A stretch of 64,000 nt of DNA from Prorocentrum cordatum (lineage: Eukaryota > Sar > Dinophyceae > Prorocentrales > Prorocentraceae). Under the pieces are notes generated by a model. The model made no database searches, was not told where the DNA came from, and saw only the letters and a program-made list of their open reading frames with translations. This document shows, one piece after another, positions 42,390-51,702 of this stretch; positions within the stretch are counted from its first letter, which is position 1, and the number at the start of each line of letters is the position of its first letter. The translations under genes were made by a program, and so were the position numbers. Where the stretch lies: the NCBI GenBank assembly GCA_963575745.1, contig CAUYUJ010021049.1, positions 44,907 to 108,906 on the forward strand. The letters are read 5' to 3'.

Positions 42390-42860
42390 GCTCCAGAAGC
42401 GCGCTCCACTGCTCGCAGGGTAACTGCTCGCACATGGCCTGGATCCGACAGAGGGGATTTGTAATCCATAAGATCAAGGCGAGCTTACGTGTGTTCTGAC
42501 GTCTTGCGAGTAGGCACTTTGCGAGTAGTGCAACGCGCTCGGTGATCCGCGCGGATTTCTCGGCTCGGCGCTGACCGCCCCCCGTCACGACGGAGCGCTC
42601 AAGGGAGCGGCGCCGGAGGCGCCGCCAGGGAGGGCATGCGCCAAGGAAAGATCCGCGCGGAGCGCCACGAGTTTATGCTTACAGTGGGACCTAGGCCAGA
42701 AGAACATCCTTCAAGAACATGATTCAAGAACATGAATGCCCAGGATCATTCGAGGGTGCCCTCCCCCAGGATGCACAAAAGCATCCAACAAACACAAAGA
42801 ACAATAGGGTACCCTCTCCGAACCGACCTTGATCTTATACCTCGGTCGGACCGTATGCCG
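42390..42860 (+). repeat. composite F4-F1-F5 repeat, copy 2 (fills PP2C intron)
   Basis: GCGCTCCACTGCTCGCAGGG (F4 left arm), GCGAGTAGGCACTTTGCGAG (F4 right arm, ~42508), GATCCGCGCGGATTTCTCGG to GATCCGCGCGGAGCGCCACG (F1), then AGGATGCACAAAAGCATCCA to CTCGGTCGGACCG (F5). It makes up about 470 of the roughly 530 bases of intron between the N-terminal and middle PP2C exons. Confidence 0.85.
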
Positions 42861-42887
42861 TTTTTCCTCCTTCGGGTAAGCACTCTC

Positions 42888-43350
42888 CGTCAAAGACAAC
42901 GACGGACCCAGCTGCGCCAGACGCTTCGATGAAGACGCCGTGCTCCTCCGAGAAGCTTACAAGGTCGCTCTGGGCAGAGAGGAACGCCTCCTTCAGGACA
43001 ACCTCCCAATCCCCTCCGAAGCAGGGACTCGAGGCGATGAAAAATGGCAGCGTCTGGACCAGTCGGAAAGACACGAGGTGACCGAAAGGCCCGTGCCCGT
43101 CGCAGACGCCAAATATGCCGACGTTGCCGGTGTGCACTATGAAGAAATTGTCCTGGTTGGGCGTCGGATCCGACACTGACTTTTGCCCCTTCTGGCACGT
43201 GACCGCGGCGTGCGTGGGTCCGCTCAGCCACGACGGCCCGCTCCAGGAGTACAGGTCGTCCAAGCCGTCGGTGGTACAACTGGCGCTCGTCATCATGATG
43301 AGCGACTTGGCGACCGTGAACTTCTCGCCAGGCCTGACTGGGGACGTCAA
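42888..43350 (-). CDS. PP2C-type protein phosphatase, N-terminal exon
   Basis: Starts after a pyrimidine-rich acceptor (CTTCTTTCGTCGCTCAG, exon first base 43350) and reads LTSPVRPGEKFTVAKS, PNQDNFFIVHTGNVGIFGV and CDGHGPFGHLVSFRLVQTLP, then SGAAGSVVVFDG. QDNFF and GVCDGHGxxG are the first two PP2C motifs, carrying the metal-binding Asp residues. The donor lies near 42885-42890 but is not a clear GT. At least one more 5' exon must supply the start Met; nothing convincing was found upstream, where an F2 copy and repeat-like DNA intervene. Kinetoplastid, apicomplexan and dinoflagellate PP2Cs of this compact type have varied signalling roles, so no substrate is proposed. Confidence 0.85.
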
Positions 43351-43424
43351 CTGAGCGACGAAAGAAGCAGGTCTTAAAACGCAAGAAGACACCACGACCT
43401 TCCACCGCGGCATGCGCGGGCCGC

Positions 43425-43550
43425 AGGCGTCGCACGCCGCCTGGAGAACAGGGCGCTCACGCGCGGCTTCACGCGGGAATCTTGCGCGCGCGAATGTCCG
43501 CGAAGTCGGCCCCGTGTTCGTCCATCGCTCAGCCGACCACTCTGCGCCAC
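43425..43550 (+). repeat. F6 dispersed repeat, copy 2
   Basis: CTCACGCGCGGCTTCACGCG, GCGAATGTCCGCGAAGTCGG and CGTCCATCGCTCAGCCGACC match 26860-26985 in order and spacing. Confidence 0.55.
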
Positions 43551-43756
43551 CCTGCCTGGGCACTCCGCAGCGCGGGGACCTTGACTGATGCGGGAAGCTG
43601 GCCCCTGCCCGCCGGCTCGCGAACACGGCGCTCTCCCGCCGCCCTCCCCCGCCGCCCTCCCGCGCGGCGCGGAAACACTCGTCGCGTTGCTGGGCACCCG
43701 TCTCGGCGGCGCTGGGCCGCATCATCGATCCCGCCCATCGGGGGCCCCGGATCTCT

Positions 43757-43913
43757 GAGGAGAGAAAGAAACACACAGACACAATTAATCGTCGACTCCC
43801 AGGAAAATACGGGAAAATATGGGAAGTGTGGGGGAAGACAAAAACCCAGAAAATATGCGAAAATATGAAGGATCCTGTTATTTGTGTGTATTTATTTGTG
43901 TCCCAGGGCCCCT
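43757..43913 (-). repeat. F2 dispersed repeat, copy 9
   Basis: GAGGAGAGAAAGAAACACAC to TTGTGTCCCAGGGCCCC, reverse-complement orientation. It lies upstream of the known PP2C exons, probably in an intron or the 5' flank. Confidence 0.85.
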
Positions 43914-44770
43914 TCAATCTCGGAGGGCCAGGAGAGACAACGGCGGTCCTCCCGCCCGGCCCAGATCCGCTCGAAGTCGGCCCTTGACCCCCTCCCCGGG
44001 GTCCAGGGTCCATGCCGACCCGCAGGGAGAAGGAGGCGCACCACCACCAGCTCCGCCTGGAGGATGGAGGCCGAGGGTGGTCAGGAGCGGTGATGGCGCA
44101 TGTCGTTGCGGGCACTTTTGCGGGAAACCATGCACACCCGCATCCCGCGCACCAGCTCCTCCTGAGTCACCGTAGATGGTGGTGGTTCGCTTCCTGCGCC
44201 CAAACGTTGTTCGAGGCCCATCCAGTGGCGGCGCCGAGATACCTCCAGGAGGCCCAGAACAGATGTTTCAAAGCAGTAGAGGGCTGGCCGCCGTTGATCC
44301 GACTGGCCCCCCTCCGAGGTTCGGCGAATACGCCCTCCTGCCTCGGCCAGACAAGCACACGCAGCAGGTTCATGTCGTCACGACCGCGGCGTTGGTTTGT
44401 GACACCGCAGGGATCGTTCGTCCTGGAACGATCAGCGGCCTTTCGATCGCCGAATCGTTCCATATTGTTGGCCGGCTCTGGGCCACCGGCAGGGCTCAAC
44501 CGTGAACGCCCGCGGCGGCGCCGCCGCTGCGGCGACACGACGCAAGCCTGTCACATACACCGACAGTGGGCCCACGAAAGGCCTGGTCAGAAGCGGTGAA
44601 AGGTTGTCGAATGGCGCCCCGCCCTGGAGGCAGCCACATGCGAGCCCTACCCTCCTAAGGGGAAGACGCCATGCTGGGGGTCAAATGTTGAAGGAGTTTT
44701 GCAGCCAGGTGACACCCAGCGGGGGTGCCTCACAAGACCGAGAAAAACCTGGCGGCGTCCGAATATGCCA
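43914..44770. other. no gene supported
   Basis: Unique GC-rich DNA. Could contain the missing first PP2C exon, but no convincing start or splice donor was found. Confidence 0.4.
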
Positions 44771-44936
44771 ATATACATATGTGTACATATAGATATGCGT
44801 ATGTGCACATAGTATGTGAATACAAACACACATACATACATACATACATACATACATGCATACATACATGCATGAATGCATGCATGCATGCATGCATTCA
44901 TGCATGCATGCATGCAGACAGACAGACAGACACACC

Positions 44937-44969
<33 letters not shown>

Positions 44970-45074
44970 GTAGACAGACAGGCAGGCATGCATGCATACA
45001 TACACGTACATTCATAAGACCATTCATACATACAGACAGACTGGCATGCCTACATACATGCATACATACATACA
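44771..45074. repeat. CATA / ATGC / CAGA microsatellite cascade
   Basis: CATA repeats (44828-44860), then GCATGCAT repeats (44865-44915), then CAGA repeats (44916-44985), then CATA/CATG again to 45074. It directly abuts the left end of the tyrosine-recombinase retroelement. Confidence 0.9.
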
Positions 45075-45225
45075 TCCTCGACCCCGCTCTCTTTCCAGGC
45101 CGGCATCTCGACAGTGTCTGTTCGCAGGCGTTGTCCAGCCAGAGTGCACAAGCCATCCACGTCGAGCTGAGACGCGGGAGGCCAAGACAAACAGAAGCGA
45201 CCTCCAGCGACAGACGGAACATCTC
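45075..45225 (-). repeat. split direct repeat B2
   Basis: Shares CATCTCGACAGTGTCTGTTC, CAGAGTGCACAAGCCATCC and GAGCTGAGACGCGGGAGGCC with B1. It carries a ~10-base insertion near its inner end. Its outer edge is the end of the CATA microsatellite. Confidence 0.88.
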
Positions 45226-45255
45226 TATACAAGGCTCAAGGGTTGGTGGGCTGGG

Positions 45256-45339
45256 TTGAGCCCAAAAACCCACGGACGCGATCTAACATCGACGGCCTGG
45301 ACCCGCGACGGGATGAGGAAGCACATGCGCATAGGATAT
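45256..45339 (-). repeat. split direct repeat A2
   Basis: Plus strand TTGAGCCCAAAAACCCACGG, ATCGACGGCCTGGACCCG, GACGGGATGAGGAA; about 90% identical to A1 at 51703-51788. It directly adjoins B1. Confidence 0.88.
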
Positions 45340-45478
45340 CCTCGACCCCCCTCCCTTTCCAGGCCAGCATCTCGACAGTGTCTGTTCGCAGGCGTTGACC
45401 AGCCAGAGTGCACAAGCCATCCGCGTCGAGCTGAGACGCGGGAGGCCAGGACAAACATAAGCGACCTCGAAACATCTC
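45340..45478 (-). repeat. split direct repeat B1
   Basis: About 95% identical to B2 over 130 bases, starting CCTCGACCCCCCTCCCTTTC. It lies immediately inside A2. Confidence 0.88.
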
Positions 45479-45559
45479 GTCGGAGATCTGACTGGCCACT
45501 AGGCCGCTAATCGCACCAAGGCTTGGTGCGTGGATGACAATCTGGCTTCACGATCGGCT

Positions 45560-46320
45560 CTAGCAAGGGCACTGGACAATCTGGGCGGGCATGGTTCGGC
45601 TAGCTTCGTCGATAGACGGCGTCTTGCCCTCCGGAGCTCGGTGTGGTCGATGTGAAAAAGAACAGAGGCCACGGCCTGTACACTTGCGCTTGCTGATCGC
45701 GTCCAAATTTAGATGATCATATGCCACGCGGGTCCTCTTCCTCCAGGCGGCGCCGAAGGCACAGAAGTCAAACTCTACAAACTGCACCCCTGGCTGACGA
45801 GCAGCGTGCTGGGCCCAGCGAGTCTGCCAGACCCAGGACGTGGATGGGCTCTCGATCGCGGCGGGGACTCCTTGCACACTCCAGGAAGAAGCTGAACGAG
45901 AACTGCGAAAGCCGGTTGCCCGTCTCGACCTTGAGAGGGGTCACCAGACGACAGATCGGGCAGCTCGAGCACGCGGGTGGCGCCCCGCAAAGCTGGCGGC
46001 CCGTTGGGCCCGTTCCGTGCCCGTGACCACGAGCTGCAAGGCATCCCCAACCAGACGCCCTGCAGCAGGCCACCTCGGAGCCACCCGCGCAGGACGCGTT
46101 GGGCTCGCCGCCGGCTGAGGTCGCCGAGCATCGGCTCGCGGTCCACGTCCAGCTCGAAGACCCGCGGCGCCAATCGGGAAGCCGTGCTTCGCCGCAGCGC
46201 CAGGGGCCAGCTTCCAGAGCCACTGAATATCTCCAGGTACACCTTCGAGTCGGACAGATGGGCCCAGGACCTCAAGTCCTGCATAGGGCGCTCCCAATAG
46301 TCACGGCGCAACCGAAGGCC
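45560..46320 (-). pseudogene. C5-cytosine-methyltransferase-like domain, frameshifted
   Basis: Read in three frames. 46320-45960: VYLEIFSGSGSWPLALRRS (motif I-like, SAM-binding FSGSG), then FELDVDREP and VWLGMPCSSWSRARNGPNG (motif IV-like, PCxxxS with the candidate catalytic Cys). About 45960-45880: VETGNRLSQFSFSFFLECAR. 45877-45560: VPAAIESPSTSWVWQTRWAQ (position of the ENV/ENP motif VI, here ESP), then FVEFDFCAFGAAWRKRTRVA and CTGRGLCSFSHRPHRAPEGK. The motif order is that of C5-methyltransferases, but the target-recognition and C-terminal motifs are not obvious. It lies between the recombinase and B1, so it belongs to the element. An ATG at 46389 opens the first frame, overlapping the recombinase stop. 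It could be a methyltransferase fold with another activity; function is inference. Confidence 0.6.
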
Positions 46321-46379
46321 TGAGACTGCAGAACGGGTCGCAGACGCTGCAGCTGTTCCTGAACTCGACCACGACCACC

Positions 46380-47259
46380 TTACGCGCATCGCTTGAGGCG
46401 CCTGTCGGCCTCCCAGCGCCCGCGCTTCTTGATGTCGCCGAACTCCCTGGCGTTCGTCAGCATCTCGTGGCTACCCCCCCCCCGCGGCGCAGTCGGCACA
46501 GCACCGGGGGGCCGAGGGCGTCTAGCCCGAGGGCGGCGCTCGCTTGCGCTCGCATGCTGGAACGTCCGCGCCCACGACCTCATGTCCACGGTGAACAGGG
46601 GCGCGTCGACCGCACGCCCCCTCACGAGGCGATCAAGCATCTGGTCGACCCAACTGAACTCCGGATTGCCCAGCAGGTTGCTGATGTCGTAGTCCTCGGT
46701 CTTCGACCTTGCCTCGAGCTCCGCGGGGGACAGCAGGATCGAGCGCTTGCTCAGATGCCGCGGACCGGACCTGATCGGCCGCACGACCGACTTGACACGC
46801 AGCGACAGCGTCTCCGACGGCCGCAGGTAGAGGGCGAAGGTCAGCACGGTCGCCCGGGCTGCGGCTAGGAAGCCGTTCGCCGCAATCCAGTCGGCCAGCA
46901 GGGCCACGACCGGCCACGGCAGGGGCAGGCGGGCGCGAGGAGGCGCCAGAGTCTTCCAGCCCTTCAGCGCCCTCAGCACCCGCGGCAGGTTGGCGGCTAT
47001 ACGGCGCCAGGTCCAGCTGGAAGTGCGCCACCGCCGCCGCCAGCTTCGGCCCGTCCGGCGAGTCGTGCCCGTCGAAGTACAGCTGGTTGAAGTACTCCAG
47101 GAGCGCCTCCTCCAGGCCCGGGACGGTCGTCACCGACAGGCCCGCATTCGCCGACCTAGCCAGGAAAGCTTGGTATCGGATCTGGTAGTCCAGAGCGGTC
47201 CTGTCCCCAACGGCCTTCAGCTCGAGGAACGACCGCTGGTTCCGACCCCGCCAGCTCAC
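46380..47259 (-). pseudogene. tyrosine recombinase (DIRS-type), frameshifted
   Basis: Frame one (47259 to ~47005): SFLELKAVGDRTALDYQIRY and YFNQLYFDGHDSPDGPKLAA, the N-terminal core-binding part. Frame two (46979-46380): TFALYLRPSETLSLRVKSVV with the first catalytic Arg, then GDIKKRGRWEADRRLKRCA and TAA. GRWxxDxxLxRY is the normal end of this family, with Tyr as the nucleophile. Here the Tyr position is Cys (TGC) and a stop follows two codons later, while downstream in-frame residues (RVQEQLQRL) still look like the family's helix. So the copy is catalytically dead. By family it would integrate a circular double-stranded cDNA by site-specific recombination. Confidence 0.78.
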
Positions 47260-47299
47260 GCCCTGGGGATGCCTCGCCCGCCGGCGGTTCGCCCGCGCA

Positions 47300-48290
47300 G
47301 GGCGGGCGGTCTAGCGGATGGGCTGCCAGCTCGCGCGGCCCCGCCGAGCACGCTGCCGCCGTTGCAGAGGCTCGCCCAGTCGGGGCGCCAGCACCTCCTC
47401 TTCGAGGCCAGGCGGGGGCCCGCTGTAGGCTGTCGGGCCAGCCCTCGCCAGCAAGCCCACCGTGCTCACGCCCAGGGCCGGGGCGGCCAGCGGCGGCGCT
47501 GGGGCCGCAAGGGCCCGCCGCCGCTGCAGCATAGCCCACGCCCGGCAGGTTCCTGGAGGCGCGGTCGGCCGCGTTCCTCTCCGAGGGGACCCAGCGCCAG
47601 AAGAAGGCCGCACCGCTAGCCAGCGAAAGGGCCGCCAGCTGCCGGCGCACGCGGCCCATCTCCCGCCGCAACGAGCGCCCCTTTGCGGCGGCCAGGATGG
47701 CCCCCAAACAGTCGCCCAAGCAGAGATGGCATCGATTGAACGAGGAGACGCGTCGGAGAACATGACGGACGGCCACGACCATGCCCCAGGCCTCCAGGAC
47801 AACCTGGTGCTCTGAACGACTCCAGCGATGGGATACCACCGGGGCCCAGCCTTTCGCCCAGACGTCGTGCGGGATTTCGGGGAACTCCTCATCCTCCTCG
47901 ATGCCACCGAACATCTCCTCCTCCACGAGCTCCCCCTCCACCGCGGACTCCTCGACGGGCTTCTCTATGGGCACCTCCAGAGGCCCCTTGATCGGGGCCT
48001 TCGGGCCCGCGAAGCTGTCGACGCCGACGACCGGCCCTGGGACGAAGGGGTTAGCGGAGGTCGCCGACTTGAAGGCGTGGGACCTATGTGCAACCTCGCG
48101 CTCCTGATGAGCACTGAATCTCCATCTCCCATTGCACTTGGAGAGCTCAAGAGCAACGCGGGCAGACGACTTCTGCGTGACCCCAACCCCCCACCCCGAT
48201 GAGTCCACCATCGTGAGCGCGCTGTTGAACGCCGCGCCGGCGTCCGAAAACAAAACACGACGAGGCTGGCGCGCCATCGAAGCTCGCGGA
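47300..48290 (-). pseudogene. DIRS-type RNase H region
   Basis: From VLFSDAGAAFNSALTMVDSS with GWGVGVTQK (first carboxylate), an acidic insertion EEEMFGGIEEDEEFPEI, EHQVVLEAWGMVVAVRH (Glu), CLGDCLGAILAAAKGRS (Asp) and WVPSERNAADRASR (final Asp, diagnostic SERNxxDxxSR signature of DIRS RNase H). The frame extends to 47156, where it becomes Gly/Ala/Arg-rich and overlaps the recombinase start by ~100 bases. It is separated from the RT frame by a one-base shift within GTGTTTTGTTTTCGG near 48250. Confidence 0.8.
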
Positions 48291-49892
48291 GGCAGGGGGG
48301 CCACAGCCGCGCCGCGCGGCCTCCGTACTGGGCAGATAAAGCGCACAGCGAGTTGAGAGCAGACAAAAACTCGCGGCGAATCAGCCCCCGCGAGGTGAAG
48401 CGGGACACCACGCGCGAGATCGCATTGCCCGAGGCATAGCCCCTCCGGCACAGCTCCAAGAAAGCGAGCCGCAGCTTCCACCGGAGCGCTGGGTTCAGCC
48501 CGACGATCGGGAACTTCTCGTCGAACTGCCAGCCCAACGCCACGGCGCAAAAACAAGACTCAACTCCGTGGGTAGGCAGCCCAGCCGCACGAAGATGCGA
48601 GTCCACGGCCGACGCGGCGGCGATCGCCGTCTCCGAGTTGGTGGAGAGGCTGATCGCATTGTCCACGTACTCGGTGTGAATCACGGCCTCGGACACCTGC
48701 GCCACAGGCCGGCGGTCCACGAAGCGGCTCGCGAGGGAGAGCTGGGGCACCTTCAGGGCCATCCCCTCCAAAATCGCCTGGCAGATCCACAGGCTGAAAG
48801 AGCAGCCCATCGGGGGGCACCTGAAGCACGGGTAGACCAGCTCGCCCCTGCCAGGCGCCGCCCGTCCTCGGTGCTCTCGAGCCCCAGCATCCCAGCACGG
48901 CAGCCAGGTAGCGCGAAGTATATCCTGAACTTCGGCGGCAGCGGCATCGTGTAGAACGCATCCGCCAGGTCGACCTCCGCCACCGCAAGGGGCTTGCCCC
49001 CGCCCACGTGGAGGCCGGCGAAGGTCGCCCCCGACGCGAGAGCGACCGTGTTGGGGACCTGGAAGTGCAGGGAGGCGTGCCTGCCGTCCAGGATGAGCCG
49101 CAGCTTACCCGATTTCCTGTAAACGAAAAAGGCACCTACGCTACAACACTTGTCGTCGTAAACATCGATAAGTTTCCCGCGCTCGGGGGTCCGCAGCAGC
49201 TGGGCGCACAGCTCGGGGTTCCTCAGCGCCGGGTCGGCGCAGAGCTTCCGGGGGCCCTCAGACTCGATCCGAGCACGACCCTCAGACTGGGACAACATCA
49301 TATCATGAAGCCGCTCGACTATCTCACGGTCAGCACCTCCTCCCAGCGCGTCAAGCGGCACGAGCTTGAAACCCTCGTCCGGGAGCGAGAGGCCGTTGAT
49401 ATTATCAAAGTCGAGCGGAGCGACGGTGGCGCTCTCGCCAGCATAGTCGCTAAGAACTCGGACCTCCTCAAGGGCCCCTGAGCCAGCCAATTCCACGGGG
49501 GGCGTGCCAAACCGTCGGACTGCGTCGCGCGCGTTGTCCAAGGCCCGCTGCTGACCCGCAGTGATAGACTGAGGATGGCTGCCGGGGTGCTCAGGCTGGC
49601 CAAGGCACAGCTCGTTGAGGGCCCGAACGATCTCGCCCCCCATCGAGTTGGCGTGGCCCAGGCGGAGAACCCGACGCGCCACCGAGCGTGAATAAGTGAT
49701 GCAGTGCGCCTCTGAAGCTGCCCGATGCTGTTGACCAGGCTCTGGCAGTGGAAATAGATCACGCTGTCGCCCAGCACGATCGCCCGAGAAGTACCTCTCA
49801 CCAGCGGGCGGCGGGCCACCGCCGCTGGGCACCCCTCCGAAAACACGCGCACTGCTGGGGGGTAGCGGCACGCGTGGTCGCGAGCTCGTCAT
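48235..49892 (-). pseudogene. DIRS-type reverse transcriptase, one frameshift
   Basis: Frame one (49892 to ~48840): opens at ATG 49892 overlapping the gag stop; has VGAFFVYRKSGKLRLILDGR and VAEVDLADAFYTMPL (motif A, the first catalytic Asp), IYFALPG. Frame two (~48835-48240): ELVYPCFRCPPMGCSFSLWI (motif B region), VIHTEYVDNAISLS (motif C, YVDN rather than YVDD), then a thumb with AISRVVSRFTSRGLIRREF. The shift lies in GCAGGGGCGAG near 48835, one G too many. By family it copies the element RNA into cDNA. Both the frameshift and the D-to-N change in motif C argue against activity. Confidence 0.82.
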
Positions 49893-51679
49893 GATCGCAA
49901 GGCCCGCTGCTCCTCGCGGGCCTTGCGAACCTGCTTCAGCACCGAAGCATCCCTCTCCACCTCCTTTGCCACGTGCTCGAGGAGCAGTGGGCGGATCATG
50001 CTCTCCCCATGGTCTCGACTGAGACCTGTGAAGACGGCGCTCTCATCGATGAACCCGAAGCTCAGCAGGCCGCGGTGTCCGCCGCCGCGCCCCCAGCCTC
50101 GGTTCTTCTTCTTCTGGTCGCCGCCCTCGCCGCCCCCGTCTCCGCAGGAGGAAGCACTTTGGTGAGGGTCTCGACCCATGACGTACACGTACTCATACAT
50201 CTGGCACTTCCTGAGGATCTGCTCCGCCCCCGCCAGGTTCGGCAGGTCGAGGCCGCCCCAGCAGGCGAGGGTGTAGATGGCCCGCGCACTCGCCTTGTAG
50301 TCGCTGACCCCGTAGTCCTCGGTCGGCAGCCCCAAGGTGGACTTCCAGAACCTGAAATGATCAAGCGGGCCACCCTGACGTCTGTCTATGCTCTTGCAGC
50401 AACAGAAGCACGTGCGTGGGCCTGGAATGCACCAATCCACGAATGACTCCTCCGTGAAGGTGGCCACCGCGTCACGCCACTGCCTAAGGAGCCTGCCGCC
50501 AGGAGCCGCTGGGTTCGCGACGATGCTCATCAGTCTGGCGTCCGAGGCGGCCCCCCGACCAGCGTAGGTCTGCGCGGGCTCGGATATCGAACGGATCGCC
50601 ACCAACGTCCCGTCAGCGTGAGGCATCAAGCCGGCGGCCCCGCGGAAGTCCGAGCCGGCGGGCGGAATCACCACCGCCCCTCGCCGGCCCGCCGTCGTCG
50701 ACTCGACCAGCACCCAGACCGCCGCCTCAGCCACCGGGGCCGCAGCCCCCGGCCCTGCCGCAGCCGCGCCGCCCGGCGCCGCTCCTCCCGCAGGGGGAGG
50801 CGCAGCCGCCGCGCCGGCAAGCATCGCCGCTGGGGCGGCCAGCGCAGCGGCGACCAGGGGTGCGGCGCCCGCGGCGGCCGGCGCGGCGCCCGCGGCTGGG
50901 CCACCATCCCCAGCTGGGCCGAAGGTCAGCGGCACCAGGAACGGCCCGCCGGGAACAGGCAGCCGCAGGCGCTGGTGGTCGGCGGTCAGCGCTGCCCTAC
51001 AATAGTCCAACGCGGTCTGGTCGATCTGCTGCATCTCCACCGCCGTGAGGTCCCGCCTGAACTGGTACAAGTTGGCCGCACCGACGCCAGGCGGGAAGGT
51101 CGCCCGATCTGATGTGAACCTCACGGCGATGATATCTTTCCCCTGGCACGAATAGTCCTCTTCATAGATGTCGGTGTCGACCGTACATATCAGCACCATC
51201 CAGTCAGTGACTCTCTCCATTGGCGTCCGGACCCGACGCCCTAAGATCAGCCGCTGGTGCCACAATGGCTCGCCTTCGTAGCGGGCGGACCCACGCCCAC
51301 TGGAGCATGCCATGGGGCGCTGCCTCCGCTGGACCCACGTTCTGCACGGCCGGCAGCAAGTCACTCCGAGACGGCTCCACGATAGGAAGGCGTAGCTCAG
51401 CACCAGACCCAGCAAGAGGAGCTCGTTCAGCAGCACCACGTTCCAGAAAGAGGAAGACGGCCTCGACTCGCCGCCGCCCTCACCGTTCGCCGAAGGCGTG
51501 GCGGGAGCGGGGGAGCCCCCCGGGCACGCTGGGTAGCCAGGGCACGGCGGGCACACACAGCTCGGTATGGCAGGAGAGGCTGGGACGTGAACAGACGGGC
51601 ACCTCTGCAGGTTTCCGCCCAAAAGATATGCAAGCGCTCCCTGACAAGCGTACTGGGCGGCAGGGAGCAGGTAATCCAT
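49889..51679 (-). CDS. gag-like ORF of the DIRS/Ngaro-like element
   Basis: 597 codons from the first Met inside A1 (51679, MDYLLPAAQYACQGA) to TGA at 49891-49889; the frame is also open upstream through A1. Features in order: Pro/Cys-rich start, a hydrophobic stretch NVVLLNELLLLGLVLSYAF that could span a membrane, an acidic CTVDTDIYEEDY region, a long Ala/Gly/Pro linker, then a conserved-looking C-terminal domain with CIPGPRTCFCCCKSIDRR and CWGGLDLPNLAGAEQILRKC, and a basic Gly/Arg-rich segment KKKNRGWGRGGGHRG. Position and basic tail fit a capsid or nucleocapsid-like role, with the CFCCCK cluster a possible zinc site. The stop overlaps the RT start as ATGA. It is the only ORF of the element without an obvious break. 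Confidence 0.65.
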   Translation of the reverse strand: MDYLLPAAQYACQGALAYLLGGNLQRCPSVHVPASPAIPSCVCPPCPGYPACPGGSPAPATPSANGEGGGESRPSSSFWNVVLLNELLLLGLVLSYAFLSWSRLGVTCCRPCRTWVQRRQRPMACSSGRGSARYEGEPLWHQRLILGRRVRTPMERVTDWMVLICTVDTDIYEEDYSCQGKDIIAVRFTSDRATFPPGVGAANLYQFRRDLTAVEMQQIDQTALDYCRAALTADHQRLRLPVPGGPFLVPLTFGPAGDGGPAAGAAPAAAGAAPLVAAALAAPAAMLAGAAAAPPPAGGAAPGGAAAAGPGAAAPVAEAAVWVLVESTTAGRRGAVVIPPAGSDFRGAAGLMPHADGTLVAIRSISEPAQTYAGRGAASDARLMSIVANPAAPGGRLLRQWRDAVATFTEESFVDWCIPGPRTCFCCCKSIDRRQGGPLDHFRFWKSTLGLPTEDYGVSDYKASARAIYTLACWGGLDLPNLAGAEQILRKCQMYEYVYVMGRDPHQSASSCGDGGGEGGDQKKKNRGWGRGGGHRGLLSFGFIDESAVFTGLSRDHGESMIRPLLLEHVAKEVERDASVLKQVRKAREEQRALRS

Positions 51680-51702
51680 TCGCACTGCCTTGGTACGAAT
51701 TC

